Assembly: GCA_039545275.1 (NCBI GenBank)
Contig: BCHS01000004.1
Location: 299,961 to 363,960, forward strand
From: Pseudomicrostroma phylloplanum
Taxonomy: Eukaryota > Basidiomycota > Exobasidiomycetes > Microstromatales
Direction of reading: 5' to 3'
Length of the DNA: 64,000 nt
In this document: in pieces, positions 47,008 to 56,892 of the stretch
How the letters are laid out: each line of letters begins with the position of its first letter
Numbering within the stretch: position 1 is the first letter of the stretch
Made by a program: the position numbers and the translations under genes
Notes under the pieces: model-generated
Databases searched by the model: none
Seen by the model: only the letters and a program-made list of their open reading frames with translations
Told to the model about the DNA's origin: nothing

Positions 47008-48978
47008 ATGTCCTCTTCATCACCCTTGTTCCTCGGCTTGGACTTGTCGACGCAGGCTCTCAAAGCCAGTCTACTCGATGCCTCCCTCCACGTGCTCGCA
47101 GAGGTCGCTGTCAACTTCGATGCCGAGCTGGCCGAGTTTGGCACTAGGGGCGGCGTGCTGCTAGGGCCCGAAGGATCCGGACAGGTGTTCAGTCCTGTGA
47201 TGCTTGCAGTAGCGTCCTTCGATCGACTAGCAGAGAAGATCGAGGCAGAGTCATGGCCCGTAGAGCGCATCAGGGCAGTCAGTGCAGCAGGCCAGCAGCA
47301 CGCTTCGGTATACTGGTCAAAGAGCGCTTCTAGGCTACTTGCGGGCCTGAAGGGCCAAAAGGGTAGCGCAAAGCTCGTAGATCAGCTAGAAGGAGCCTTC
47401 TCACGGCAGATTGTGCCCAATTGGCAAGATTCCTCCACCACGACCGAATGCCAGGAGTTCGAGAAGTACATTGGCGGAGCTTCTAACCTCGCAGAGATCA
47501 CCGGCTCAAGAGCCTACGAGAGATTCACAGGTCCCCAGATCATGCGCTTCCGGAAGGAGGAACCTCAAGCTTACCTCGACACTGATCGGATCAGTCTTGT
47601 CAGCAGCTTCGTCACCACCATGCTTTGCGCTGATGGAGAGATCAAGGGCATAGATGAAAGCGATGCGTGTGGCATGAACCTCTGGGATCTCTCTACCCCC
47701 ATACGAGGATGGAGCTCGCCCCTGCTAGAGCTACTCTCTGGACAAAGCGAGAAGGGTCTCGAGAGGTTTGGAGGTGTCGAAGAGCTGCGCCGTAAGCTAG
47801 GCCGAGTGGAAAGCGATGGTGGACGCCCCGTGGGCAAAATTGGCAAGTGGTGGCAAGAGAGGCTTGGCTTCCACCCAGACTGTATCGTTTGCCCGGCCAC
47901 GGGAGACAACCCGGCGACCTTGATGTCCTTTGCCCTCTCGCCCAAGGAGGCTCTCATCTCCATGGGCACATCGGACACCCTCTTGATCCCCACGCCCTTC
48001 TTCAGCACCTCGGCCGCCTACCACGTCTTCTACCACCCTGCACGCGTAGCGCAACCCAATGCCACCGAACAGCACAGCGACACTTCCTCGGCTGGCGATA
48101 TCATACCGACGGACAATGCATTTTTCAACATGCTCGTCTACAAGAATGGCTCCTTGGCGCGTCAAGCAATCAGAGATGACTACAGTGGTGCTTCCTGGGA
48201 CAAGTTCGACGCAGCCGTACAAGCCGGCTGGCCCTCAACGTCCTCGCCCTCGCTAGCACCTATCTCAAGAATCGGCTTCTACTGGCTTAAGGCCGAGATC
48301 ATCCCACCAAAAGCGCAGGGCGTGCACCTCTATTCGTACGATGACAACGAAGACTCAAACGGACCCCAATGCAGTTCCTCTTTCAAGCGAGTGGAAGACT
48401 TCCCACACCCAAGCCACCACGCCGCTGCAATCGTCTCTTCGCAATTTCTCTCCTACCGGTCCCGCATCGGAACCATCCTTGGCTTGCCCGCACCCTCCGC
48501 AGAAGAAGTCCACGCCCACACAAACGGATCCGCAAACGGCTCCGCAAACGGCAACGGATCGCACAAGCGTACCGGTCTGCAAGGGCAACTGCAGCGCATG
48601 TATGCCTCGGGAGGAGCTTCGTCCAACGGCACGCTCCTGCAGACCCTATCAGACGTGCTCGGCTGTGAAATTTGCAAGCCAGAGGAGGACAAGGGGACTA
48701 ATGCCTGCAGTGTAGGCGCGGCGCTCAAGGCCGCGTGGGCATGGCGACGGCTTGAACTTGTCAGCGGCACCAATGGCAGCACCCGCAGCGCTCAAGCGGT
48801 CACACAGCCTTCTTTTGAGGAATTCGTTCGAGAGGCTAGGAGTCAGGCTAGCCAGCTTGAGCAGAAGACACACGCAGTCAAGGTCCTCGCGCGTCCCGAT
48901 CAGGAGAGGAATGTGGCTTGGGAGCGATTCCTGCCTACGTGGGAGGAGCTGGAGAGCAGGGCTCGGCAGGGCTTGTAG
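47008..48978 (+). CDS. D-xylulose kinase (FGGY family)
   Basis: Phosphorylates D-xylulose to xylulose 5-phosphate, the entry of pentose catabolism into the pentose phosphate pathway. Single exon, 656 residues from the ATG at 47008; an in-frame start further upstream would add 48 residues with no family match. Features: LFLGLDLSTQALKASL at the start, VSAAGQQHASVYW, WQDSSTTTECQEFE, GSRAYERFTGPQI, ESDACGMNLWDL, CPATGDNPATLMSFAL with SMGTSDTLLIP, and a C-terminal ATP-domain block GGASSNGTLLQTLSDVLG followed by CSVGAALKAAWA. An Asn/Gly/Ser-rich insertion lies at about 512-525. Length is slightly above most fungal xylulokinases. Confidence 0.94.
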   Translation: MSSSSPLFLGLDLSTQALKASLLDASLHVLAEVAVNFDAELAEFGTRGGVLLGPEGSGQVFSPVMLAVASFDRLAEKIEAESWPVERIRAVSAAGQQHASVYWSKSASRLLAGLKGQKGSAKLVDQLEGAFSRQIVPNWQDSSTTTECQEFEKYIGGASNLAEITGSRAYERFTGPQIMRFRKEEPQAYLDTDRISLVSSFVTTMLCADGEIKGIDESDACGMNLWDLSTPIRGWSSPLLELLSGQSEKGLERFGGVEELRRKLGRVESDGGRPVGKIGKWWQERLGFHPDCIVCPATGDNPATLMSFALSPKEALISMGTSDTLLIPTPFFSTSAAYHVFYHPARVAQPNATEQHSDTSSAGDIIPTDNAFFNMLVYKNGSLARQAIRDDYSGASWDKFDAAVQAGWPSTSSPSLAPISRIGFYWLKAEIIPPKAQGVHLYSYDDNEDSNGPQCSSSFKRVEDFPHPSHHAAAIVSSQFLSYRSRIGTILGLPAPSAEEVHAHTNGSANGSANGNGSHKRTGLQGQLQRMYASGGASSNGTLLQTLSDVLGCEICKPEEDKGTNACSVGAALKAAWAWRRLELVSGTNGSTRSAQAVTQPSFEEFVREARSQASQLEQKTHAVKVLARPDQERNVAWERFLPTWEELESRARQGL

Positions 48979-49334
48979 GAGCCTTGACCCTACCGTTTTA
49001 TCTGAGACCTAGACTGGTCCAGTCCCTACTAGAAGTCACGTCATATGGCTCAGCTCATCACTCTTCGCTCATCGCTCACACGTGCAAATGTTGCAAAAAC
49101 AATATAGATGTACAACGCAAAAACAATATAGATGTACAAGTGCGTAGAATACGAAGAGACAAAAAGGAACAATGAACAAGGGGGGCGAGAACAGGCTCCT
49201 TGTAGAAGCGGCAAGGTGACAAGAGGCAGGGTGACTGGTTTCTGGGTATAATCGTCGGATATAGAGTGCCGTGGGAATAATAAAACTGGATAGATGGAGC
49301 GTCGTCCTTTTTCTCCGTGAATCTCCGCTGCAGA
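48979..49334. other. Intergenic region with a 24-bp tandem duplication
   Basis: 3' ends of the xylulokinase gene (+) and the Thr-rich gene (-). The unit at 49093-49116 is repeated at 49117-49140 with only its last base changed (AACAATATAGATGTACAA core). Confidence 0.6.
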
Positions 49335-49823
49335 TCAGACGGCGACCGTAACGTTGACCAGACGTGAAGTGGACGACGTGGTAGTGGTCGTCGCAGTTAT
49401 AGTCTGCGTCGCCGTGGCGGTGACCGTGAGAGTCTGGACGAGGGTAGAAGTAAGGGTCACGCGCGCGGTCTGGGTGACGCTCTGCGTGACAGTGGCCATA
49501 TCGGTGGCTGTAACAGTGGCAGTGGCCTGAGCCGTCGAGGTCTGTGTCGTGCGGGCTGTCTCAAGGACATTCTGCGTGACGTTCACGGTATCGGTCGCGG
49601 TAGTCGTGGCGGTGGCCTGAGTCGTCGATGTCTGAGTCGCGTGAGCTGTCTCGAGGACATTCTGCGTGACTTGAACGGTGTCGGTCGCGGTAGTCGTGGC
49701 GGTGGCCTGAGTCGTCGAGGTTTGTGTCGTGCGAACCGTCTGTACAGTGTTCAGCGTGACAGTTGCCGTGTCGGTGTCGGTGGCAGTGGCCGTGGCCGTG
49801 GCTTGAGTCGTTGACGTCTGCGT
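49335..49823 (-). CDS. Threonine-rich tandem-repeat protein, 3' part of a disrupted gene
   Basis: 163 codons up to the stop at 49335, running leftward from an assembly gap. The protein is almost entirely Thr, Ala, Val, Gln and Ser in imperfect 30-32 residue repeats (units begin TQTSTTQATAT and end VTQNVLETA), with 90-96 bp repeats in the DNA. It ends SRLVNVTVAV. Such sequences are typical of O-glycosylated cell-wall or secreted proteins, but no signal peptide or anchor is visible because the start is missing. The same repeat reappears in the same strand at 63890-64000, on the other side of the retrotransposons. The simplest reading is that the gene was split by the insertion. Confidence 0.65.
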   Translation of the reverse strand, partial: TQTSTTQATATATATDTDTATVTLNTVQTVRTTQTSTTQATATTTATDTVQVTQNVLETAHATQTSTTQATATTTATDTVNVTQNVLETARTTQTSTAQATATVTATDMATVTQSVTQTARVTLTSTLVQTLTVTATATQTITATTTTTSSTSRLVNVTVAV

Positions 49824-50168
49824 NNNNNNNNNNNNNNNNNNNNNNNNNNNNNNNNNNNNNNNNNNNNNNNNNNNNNNNNNNNNNNNNNNNNNNNNNNNNN
49901 NNNNNNNNNNNNNNNNNNNNNNNNNNNNNNNNNNNNNNNNNNNNNNNNNNNNNNNNNNNNNNNNNNNNNNNNNNNNNNNNNNNNNNNNNNNNNNNNNNNN
50001 NNNNNNNNNNNNNNNNNNNNNNNNNNNNNNNNNNNNNNNNNNNNNNNNNNNNNNNNNNNNNNNNNNNNNNNNNNNNNNNNNNNNNNNNNNNNNNNNNNNN
50101 NNNNNNNNNNNNNNNNNNNNNNNNNNNNNNNNNNNNNNNNNNNNNNNNNNNNNNNNNNNNNNNNNNNN
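49824..50168. other. Assembly gap, 345 Ns
   Basis: A run of N. It hides the junction between the Thr-rich gene and the outer retrotransposon, about 22 bases of its 3' LTR and the expected left target-site duplicate. A frame read through it is not meaningful. Confidence 0.99.
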
Positions 50169-50263
50169 ATTAGTGGGGAAAAGACTAGGCGAGGATACAG
50201 GCGGCGAGCGCAAGGTCTAGAAGGTGGGTCTGGCAGAAGCCTCGGAGCCGAGGGCTCTGCACA
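50169..50263 (-). repeat. 3' LTR of the outer element (95 bp visible)
   Basis: Identical to 63795-63889. On the minus strand it begins TGTGCAGAGCC directly after the polypurine tract; its far end is hidden by the gap. Confidence 0.93.
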
Positions 50264-50280
50264 TCCCCCCCTCCCTTTCC
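50264..50280 (-). promoter_or_regulatory. Polypurine tract of the outer element
   Basis: GGAAAGGGAGGGGGGGA on the minus strand, abutting the 3' LTR; plus-strand DNA synthesis primer site. Confidence 0.88.
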
Positions 50281-50291
50281 TGCATACACGA

Positions 50292-53200
50292 TTAGGGTCT
50301 AGGGGAAGCAGGTGAACGAGATCTGAGAGGTGTAGAAGGGCGTGAGCCCGAGAGGGGCAGCGCGTCCGCGAGGGAGTGCGCGATGTGGGGGCCTAGCGCG
50401 CCGGCTGGCTGGATTAGATGAGCGACAGTCGGAACTACAGTGACAGCAGTCGTGCCTGAGAGGTGACGCGGTGCCTGACGGGGCGATGCCGGCGGATGGT
50501 AATGATGGCCTTGGCCGACTGTATCAAGGTAGTACGTGGACGCGACGCGAAGAGTCGGTGCGGAGGTGATCGGACCGGAAGTGGCACTTGTCTCCGAGGG
50601 CTTTCCGATCTCGGCAAAAGCGGCAGTGGTGATCTGATGAGGAGTTCCGGGCTCGTCCTTGTCGGTCTCGCCGACCTGTCGCAGGCGAGAGAGGGCGTCT
50701 ACGTTGACGTGAAGCTTTCCCGCTTTGTGGTGGAATGTCCAGCGGTGCATGTACGGCTGGAGTTCCTGACGGACCTTCTCTAGAAGGGGGGTAAACTGAC
50801 GGTGGCTCTTGGCAGACAGCATGCCTTGAAGAGGGAGGTGATCAGTCACCACGGCAACGTCTACTCCTTCGAGATAGATGCGAAAGAAGAAGAACGCCCA
50901 GCGTAGACCTTTCATTTCGAGCTCGGCGCCTAGCAGTTTGCGCTCTGACTTGCTCGTCTTCTTCGAGGAGAATGCGATGGGACGCTCAAAGAGGAGGTGG
51001 CGACGACCTTGGATGGTGATGACCTGTGGGTTGTGTACAGGGTGCCAATCCAGCGCTTCCTCTGGCGAGTTGAACTTGGGTGGAGCGTGGCTGCTTGGTC
51101 CTCCCTCGCTCACAAGGCACTCGCCCTCCTCCGAAACTGTCACTGCTGCTACGGCGCTGACCAGGGTGGTGGCATCCGGTGATTCGGCCGGTCGGTCCTC
51201 GAGTGGGGGAGTGCGGAAGCCGTCGGAGTTGGGTGTAGGCAGGGATTCGATGGAGGCGGTCTGCTCCGCAGCCATGAGACCCTCCTGATACTCGTTGATC
51301 AGGTCGAAGCACTCGTCCTCCAGCAGGGTCTGCTCGTCGATCCAGGTAAGGCGGGTGCTGTTCTTCCACTTCACTTTGTACTGGCGCTTGCGCCCTCGGA
51401 ACATTCGTTCGTCGACGATGCGCTCAGCCTCCCACCATGTCAATCCACTACGCTCGGCGCGGAGACCTGGACGTCCGTACTCATCGTCAGGAGGGAGGAT
51501 CTCTAGTTGACTTACGTCCCAGATGTCTTTACCTCCAAGGTCGTCGGGCAGATCTAGCTTCACGTGATGGCGGCTGAGTACCTCTTTGACGATGAAGGGT
51601 CCTTCCTTCGGCGGCTTGATCTTGGAGAGGACTGCGCTGGACTGAAGAGGTCGGTCATTCAGCCTGACCATGACCGCATCGCCTTCTTTAAGAGAGGGGA
51701 GAGCGGCTCTCCTGCTGTCGAATCTTGCCTTGGATAGAGCCCTGAACTTGTCGATGGCCTCGCGAGCCTGCTCGATTCGAGCTTTCGCAAAGGACGTCTG
51801 CTCCTCCAACGCTGAAACACCTCTGTGCTCGACGAGACGGTCGAGCAGCCTGGGTCGATGAATGTACAGGAGATCATAGGCCGCGTAACCCATGACGGTG
51901 CTAGGGGTCGAATTCAGAGCGAGCTCTAGAGCGGGAATGGCGTCAATCCACTTGCTGTCCTTGGTATCGATGCAGAGAGCTCGGAGGGCTTGAGTGGCAG
52001 TCTGGACATAGCGTTCTACCGGATTAGCGGCCTGATGATACGGGGCCGACGGCGTGAGCGCGGCGCCTAGGCGGTCTGCCAGCGCCTTGCCTAGAACTCC
52101 GACGAACTTGCTGTCGTGGTCCGAGATAAGCCTTGAAGGTGACCATCCTGGCCTCAAGACGCTATCTTCAATTGCTCTGACGACATCGGCTGCTTTGGCG
52201 CATGACTTGAGGGGCCTGAACAATACCGTTTTGGTGAAGGTGTCCAGTACGATCAGACACGTGTCGAACCCTTCTGAGGTGCGAGGCAGCCCCATCATGA
52301 TGTCCACGGAAATAGTGCCGAAGGGAACGCCGACGTGGTCGGCTTCCTCTGCCAGCTCTCCGGTCTTACGCATCGGCTTCGTCCTAATGCAAGTGGCGCA
52401 GTGTTTGACGAATGATCGGACCAGTTCGGCCAGATGAGGTCTCGTCCATTCCTTGGACACATTTGCCAGAGTCCTGTCGCCACCAGGGTGACCTCGATGA
52501 CAGTCTTCGAAGACGTCCCGCATGAGCTCCTTGGGTAGATAGACTTTGTTGTCGGAGGCTCTGCCCAGGATCCCTTTAGCCCACGTGCAGCCCCGAGGAA
52601 CGGCCCCTTGTTTTGCCTCCTTGATCATTTGGCTCCACAGCGGATCTGCTGCTTGAGCGGAGCGGAGCTGCTCGAGCCACTCTTCGTTGTCACGGCTTAC
52701 GACGAGGAAGGCCATGGCTTCTTCAGGGGGACGGGAGTCCAGTAGCTTCACGTGCTGTTGGTGAAGGGCAGCGGCAAAGTGCTCTTGGGAGGCGTCGATG
52801 TAGAGGTAGAACTTGCAACCCTCAATAGGAAATGCTAGGGTGGTGAGGTTGCATAGCTCGTTGTTCATGTCTTTGAAGCAGGTTAGGCGCTCTGGCGTCC
52901 ACTCCACCTTGACTTCTTTGGCCGACATCTTGGTACCTTTCTTGTCGACCATAGCGCCTTTACCCTCCCAGCGAATGCCTTCCGTGAGGGACTGAAGCGG
53001 CGCAACCTTGTGAGTGAAGTGTGGAATGTGTGCACGATAGTAATTCCACAACCCAAGGATGTGCCACAGCTCGGCCAAAGTCTTGGGAGGAGCCAGATCT
53101 CGAATGGCCTTGGCGCGGTCGGAGATAATCGAGACGCCGTCAATGGAGATGTACCTTCCAAGAACGTTCAAGCCGATGAATGCAAAGTGACATTTCTTCG

Positions 53201-54961
53201 GGTCGAGCTTGACACCTGCCTGGATGACAATGCGGAGAAGCTTCTTCAGAGAGGCCGTGTGTTGCTCCATCGACTTCGAGAAGACCACTATGTCGTCCAG
53301 GTAGACAAGTGCTTCCGTCCATCTCATGGACGCCAACAGCGAGTCCATGCACCTCTGAAAGAACGCCGGAGCACCCTTGAGACCGAACGGGACCCTTTTG
53401 TACTGGAATAGCCCCAGCTTGCACGTGAAGGCGGTCTTCCAACGCTCTGACTCCTCAAGGTCTGTCTGGTGATAGGCTTTCACCATGTCCAGAGATGAGA
53501 AGATTGTCGCACCTGCAAACGCGTCGAAGATGTCGTCGGCACGCGGAAGAGGGTACCTGTCGTCCTTTGTGACAGCATTGAGGGTCCTGTAGTCGACGCA
53601 AAACCTTGCTTTCCCCTTCTGTTGTATGACGACGACAGGAGAAGAAATGCGAGAAGAGCTAGGTTCGATGATGTCTAGCTCGAGCAGTTGGCCCACCATC
53701 TTCCTGATAATCTCCCTCTTGGCTGGGCTGTAGCGGCAAAGAGGTGCGGAGCAGAGCTGGTCCTCATTCTCTACCGGAATGGACATGCGCGGGCCCTTGA
53801 GATGACCGGGTTTACCGTCCAGAGAGAAGGCGCTGACGTGTTCGCGCAGGAGTGCTACGATTTCCGATGGTGGTTTCGTCTCTCCTTTCTGGAGGCCGAC
53901 TTGGAAGACGCCGTCTACTAGGATGGAAGGCTGCTCGTCGGGTCTAGCGCCCCTTCCGAAGTAGTCGTCGTCGTCCCTACTGTCTAGGGGTCTGCAATCA
54001 ACTTCCGCTCCGGTGCCTGAATCCGGTCCTTCCTCTTCGGAGATCTCCTCGGCCTGATCGGATGGGTCTTTAGTGACGGCAATCTGGCCCTGGGCTTCGG
54101 ACACCAGTTCGGCAGAGTAGCAGTTGGGGGACGGCTGTAGAGTAAAGGTCAACTCCGTCGAAGTCAGGGTGCCTGAAAGGGGTTGGGCGGTGGCTATCGT
54201 GCGACCCGCCTCCACGACCACTGAGCGTTCGGAGAAGTTGGTGACGAGAACCCTGTTGGTCCTTCCGTTGATGAGAGAAGCTTGGATAGAGAAGGCAGTG
54301 TCTCCGTCGACGCCTCCTTCTTTCATCCAGGTGGTGGAGTCGACAATGTAGCTCAGCGCGGCGAAGGGTGGCGACTCCCACTTGATGGGCACCCAGGTGT
54401 GATGGGAAGCGTGGAGAACGGTCGTCTGGCTGCAGGCTAGTTGTGACTCGCTTGGGGGTTCGGGCCGTCCACCGAGGCAGTAGATACCCCATTCTATGGT
54501 GAGGGATGTGTCGATCTTCATCGCGGCTAGGCAAGAGCTGAGATCTAGGATGATCTTGTGACCCTGAATCCACTCGGCTCCGAGAATGATCCCAGGCTTC
54601 AAGGTGTCCACTACGTAGAAGTCGTGGCAGAAATGGAGAGTGCGTTTGCCAGAAGCATCTCGTCCGTTGATGGAGAACTCGATGGTGGCAAATCCGAATG
54701 AATCCTGAGCTCCGATGCCACGCACGGTGAGTTGTCCCTTCTTTACCGGGGTGTTGAGTGTGTCCGAGAGGATAGTGGCATCGATGAGGGATAGTGTGGA
54801 GCCGGTGTCTACCAGAGCGGGCATCGTATAAGATGGAAGGATACCGGCCGCTAAAACGATGTTGCAGAAAGTGGGTGTGAATCCCTCGCGTGTGCGTCCG
54901 CCTCCTGTGCCTGGAAGATCTGGAACTCGGGAGGAGGGAACGAGAGAGTCCGAGGGGGGGG
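50292..54961 (-). CDS. pol: Outer element Pol (protease, RT, integrase, chromodomain, displaced RNase H)
   Basis: Residues are numbered from the Met at 54824 (1510 residues). The frame is open upstream to the insertion at 54961 and has no start of its own there. Order: aspartic protease DTGS (Asp6); RT about 350-600 with FCVDYRTLN and YLDD (Asp510/511); an RNase H start with LYIDAS (Asp677) to Gln690; integrase zinc finger (His776, His779, Cys809, Cys812) and DDE core Asp841, Asp902, Glu937 (35-residue spacing); GPF module; chromodomain about 1130-1182; then at 1276-1383 the remainder of RNase H, ERPIAFSSKK, Glu1303, VVTDH (Asp1328) and VNVDALSRL (Asp1376). The tail is Pro/Ser/Arg-rich. No stop or frameshift is visible downstream of the insertion. 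The RNase H arrangement is abnormal for this superfamily. Confidence 0.92.
50676..50999 (-). other. Outer Pol: displaced C-terminal RNase H segment
   Basis: Residues 1276-1383. It carries strand 3 (RPIAFSS), the catalytic Glu1303 in the helix before YLEG, Asp1328 in TDH and Asp1376 in VDALSR. In ordinary Ty3/gypsy Pol this directly follows the LYIDAS segment; here integrase and chromodomain lie between. Confidence 0.88.
52755..52814 (-). other. Outer Pol: N-terminal RNase H segment
   Basis: Residues 671-690, KFYLYIDASQEHFAAALHQQ, the first two strands of RNase H with catalytic Asp677. The next residues are already the lead-in to the integrase (DPLWSQMIKEA). Confidence 0.88.
54957..54961. repeat. 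Target-site duplicate of the inner element, left copy (GGGGG)
   Basis: The insertion lies in a run of Gs: eight before the left LTR (54954-54961) and six after the right LTR (61704-61709). A 5-bp duplication would mean an original run of nine, which keeps the outer pol frame. Confidence 0.65.
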
Positions 54962-55073
54962 GGNGCTGGTTGCATGCCTCCGTTCCGACTTTCTCGCCTT
55001 TGTAGTTTCCTCGCCTAGCGCTTAGCCGCCTTTGCCGTCACACCATTCAATACCATCACGCTTACTCAGTACA
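54962..55073 (+). repeat. 5' LTR of the inner element (112 bp)
   Basis: Ends CTTACTCAGTACA. The first bases read GGNGCTGG where the right copy has TGTGCTGG, probably base-calling trouble beside the G run. Confidence 0.9.
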
Positions 55074-55085
55074 TGGTGACAAGAC
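55074..55085 (+). promoter_or_regulatory. Primer-binding site of the inner element
   Basis: TGGTGACAAGAC directly follows the LTR end ACA. TGG complements the CCA end of a tRNA; the tRNA was not identified. Confidence 0.6.
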
Positions 55086-55188
55086 AAACCGTCTTCGCCA
55101 TCGCTCCAACGTTGCACACAACGTTGTAGCACTGTAAGCCGGTAATCGAACCCATCGTCCACCTCTTCCCTTGCTCCGACCCCCTCGT

Positions 55189-56892
55189 ATGGGAGGGAAC
55201 AAGAAGAAGAAGAACAAGAACCCCCGTGACCACCTCGGTCGCTTCCTGCCAATCACACCCTCGTCTCTCTTTGCCTCTCCTAGACTCAACGATCCCGACG
55301 GATACAACAACATCTTTGCACCTCTGCGTATGTCGAACATGGAGCGAGACCATCAGTCCTCTTCCGGCGAAGACACACCTCGAGGTGCTCAGCAGTCGTC
55401 TACGACTCAGCAAACCACGACGACTCAGCAGTCCACTACAACTCAGCCATCCAACGAAGCCAGTTCGTCTAGGTCTACTCGAAACCCTCCGATGAATCAG
55501 AATACACAGCCAAGTGTGCGACCGGCTCCTCAGTCTTTTGTAGCCTCCGGAGCAAACACTACGCCTCTGCAGGCTACGGCCAACGCTCCTGTTATTTCCA
55601 TCCAGCAGATTCGAGAAGTCATTCAGTCCGAGCTAGCTCAACACTGGCAATCCATTAGCAACCGACCCTTCGAGACAGAAGTACCGCCCGAGCGCCGACA
55701 CATGGATGACATACTCTGGCAAAGCTCAGCTGAGGTTCAAGAGAGCCGAAGGCGTTACTATCTCAGCAGGGGCTATACCATGGAGCAGGCGAGCAGATAC
55801 GTCCACGAGCCGATGGGAGGCACCTCTCAGATGGTGGTGAACCAACCGACTAGACGCAAGGAGTGGCGCGCTAAGGACATTGGTCTCTTCGACGGCATGC
55901 CTGCCAATCTAGACAAGTGGATCGCCAAGATTCAGAGTCTCTGGGATCAGAAAATAGACCCCAATTGGCGCGAGCCTCTGCTGGAGGAACTTCCTAACTG
56001 TATGGTAGAGCTGGCCGGCAGTTGGTACAGCGGCAAGAAACTAGAGTTTAGACAGCGTCACCTTGTCTCTTGGGAAGGCTGGGTCGTGGCTCTTCGACAC
56101 GCTTTCCAAGGCGACGTCGCTGAGAAAGAAGCTCAAGCCCTTGCACGCAAGTGGGAATACAGGTCCGAATATGCAGGTGCCTACTTCTTCCAGAAACACC
56201 TCTTGATCAAGTCTTGCTGGTCAGACAGGGATGATGGCAGCGTCGCCAGAGACATCTGGAGAGGACTGCCCGAAACCTTCCAGGGGATGATTCGAGAGCA
56301 ATTCAAGCCCTACCCCGATTTGGACGCAATGTTGGAGGAGCTCACCCAATACGAGAACACCTGGAGAAGGCAGGATCTGCGCAATCGTTCCCTTAGAGTT
56401 CCAGCAGTCAAGACGGAGTCGTCGGAGACTACGACGACCGCAAGCTACGCGACCACTGAGTCAACTTCGACTACATCCGGCCCCAAAGTTGCAAAGCAAA
56501 GGGAGTCGCTCAAGCTATCGTTTGATCCAAAAAACCCCGTCTGGGAGAACGGAGTACAGTGGTATCGTCGACCAGACAACACCAGGATCAAGAGAGATCG
56601 GCCCTGCGGTATCTGCCAAGGAGCTCATTTCGACTTCGCACACGAGCACTTCACCAAGGTAAAGAAAGAGGTGATGGTGATCGACGAAGATCCAGTTCAA
56701 TACTTCGCGGGTTACCCCATCTATCGGGGAGAAGCGATAGATCTATCGTCGGATGACAGCTCTTCCCGTACAACGGCCACTCTATCTCCTTCGACATCGA
56801 TCTCGGGTGGATCTATGACCAGCTCCTCTTCGAGCGGATCCTCTCAGCTACAGCCCATTGATGTGGACGGCGAGGCACAGTCCCCAAACTAG
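55189..56892 (+). CDS. gag: Inner element Gag
   Basis: 567 residues from the ATG at 55189 (MGGNKKKKNK). The N-terminal 150 residues are Thr/Gln/Ser-rich with a basic start. The capsid-like core begins at DIGLFDGMPANLDKWIAKIQ and includes SWYSGKKLEF, AYFFQKHLLIKSCW and IWRGLPETFQGMIREQF, resembling Ty3/gypsy Gag. Near the C terminus (56605-56643) a zinc-knuckle-like motif reads CGICQGAHFDFAH, spacing CX2CX3HX4H rather than the usual CX2CX4HX4C. The stop TAG at 56890 directly follows a slippery heptamer. The frame can be extended upstream only to a TTG codon at 55171. Confidence 0.9.
   Translation: MGGNKKKKNKNPRDHLGRFLPITPSSLFASPRLNDPDGYNNIFAPLRMSNMERDHQSSSGEDTPRGAQQSSTTQQTTTTQQSTTTQPSNEASSSRSTRNPPMNQNTQPSVRPAPQSFVASGANTTPLQATANAPVISIQQIREVIQSELAQHWQSISNRPFETEVPPERRHMDDILWQSSAEVQESRRRYYLSRGYTMEQASRYVHEPMGGTSQMVVNQPTRRKEWRAKDIGLFDGMPANLDKWIAKIQSLWDQKIDPNWREPLLEELPNCMVELAGSWYSGKKLEFRQRHLVSWEGWVVALRHAFQGDVAEKEAQALARKWEYRSEYAGAYFFQKHLLIKSCWSDRDDGSVARDIWRGLPETFQGMIREQFKPYPDLDAMLEELTQYENTWRRQDLRNRSLRVPAVKTESSETTTTASYATTESTSTTSGPKVAKQRESLKLSFDPKNPVWENGVQWYRRPDNTRIKRDRPCGICQGAHFDFAHEHFTKVKKEVMVIDEDPVQYFAGYPIYRGEAIDLSSDDSSSRTTATLSPSTSISGGSMTSSSSSGSSQLQPIDVDGEAQSPN
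56883..56889 (+). promoter_or_regulatory. Putative -1 ribosomal frameshift site, CCCAAAC
   Basis: In the gag frame it reads C CCA AAC followed by TAG. The pol frame is open only from 56862, so gag and pol overlap by about 31 nt, and the heptamer lies within that overlap. A short stem GCGAC/GTCGC (56893-56897 with 56904-56908) follows. Confidence 0.8.

Noticed and set aside
49335..50213. A single 292-codon open frame across the N gap
   Set aside because: The Ns hide 345 bases, and the right end is LTR sequence (identical to 63795-63889), so the first codons do not belong to the Thr-rich gene.
50676..50999. The idea that the C-terminal RNase H segment is an extra, second RNase H domain
   Set aside because: It lacks the first strands and first catalytic Asp, while the upstream segment lacks everything after strand 2; together they make exactly one domain.
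54070..54975. A 301-codon minus-strand open frame in another frame over the outer protease region
   Set aside because: Arg/His-rich shadow of the pol frame; the pol frame carries the protease DTGS motif and continues into RT.
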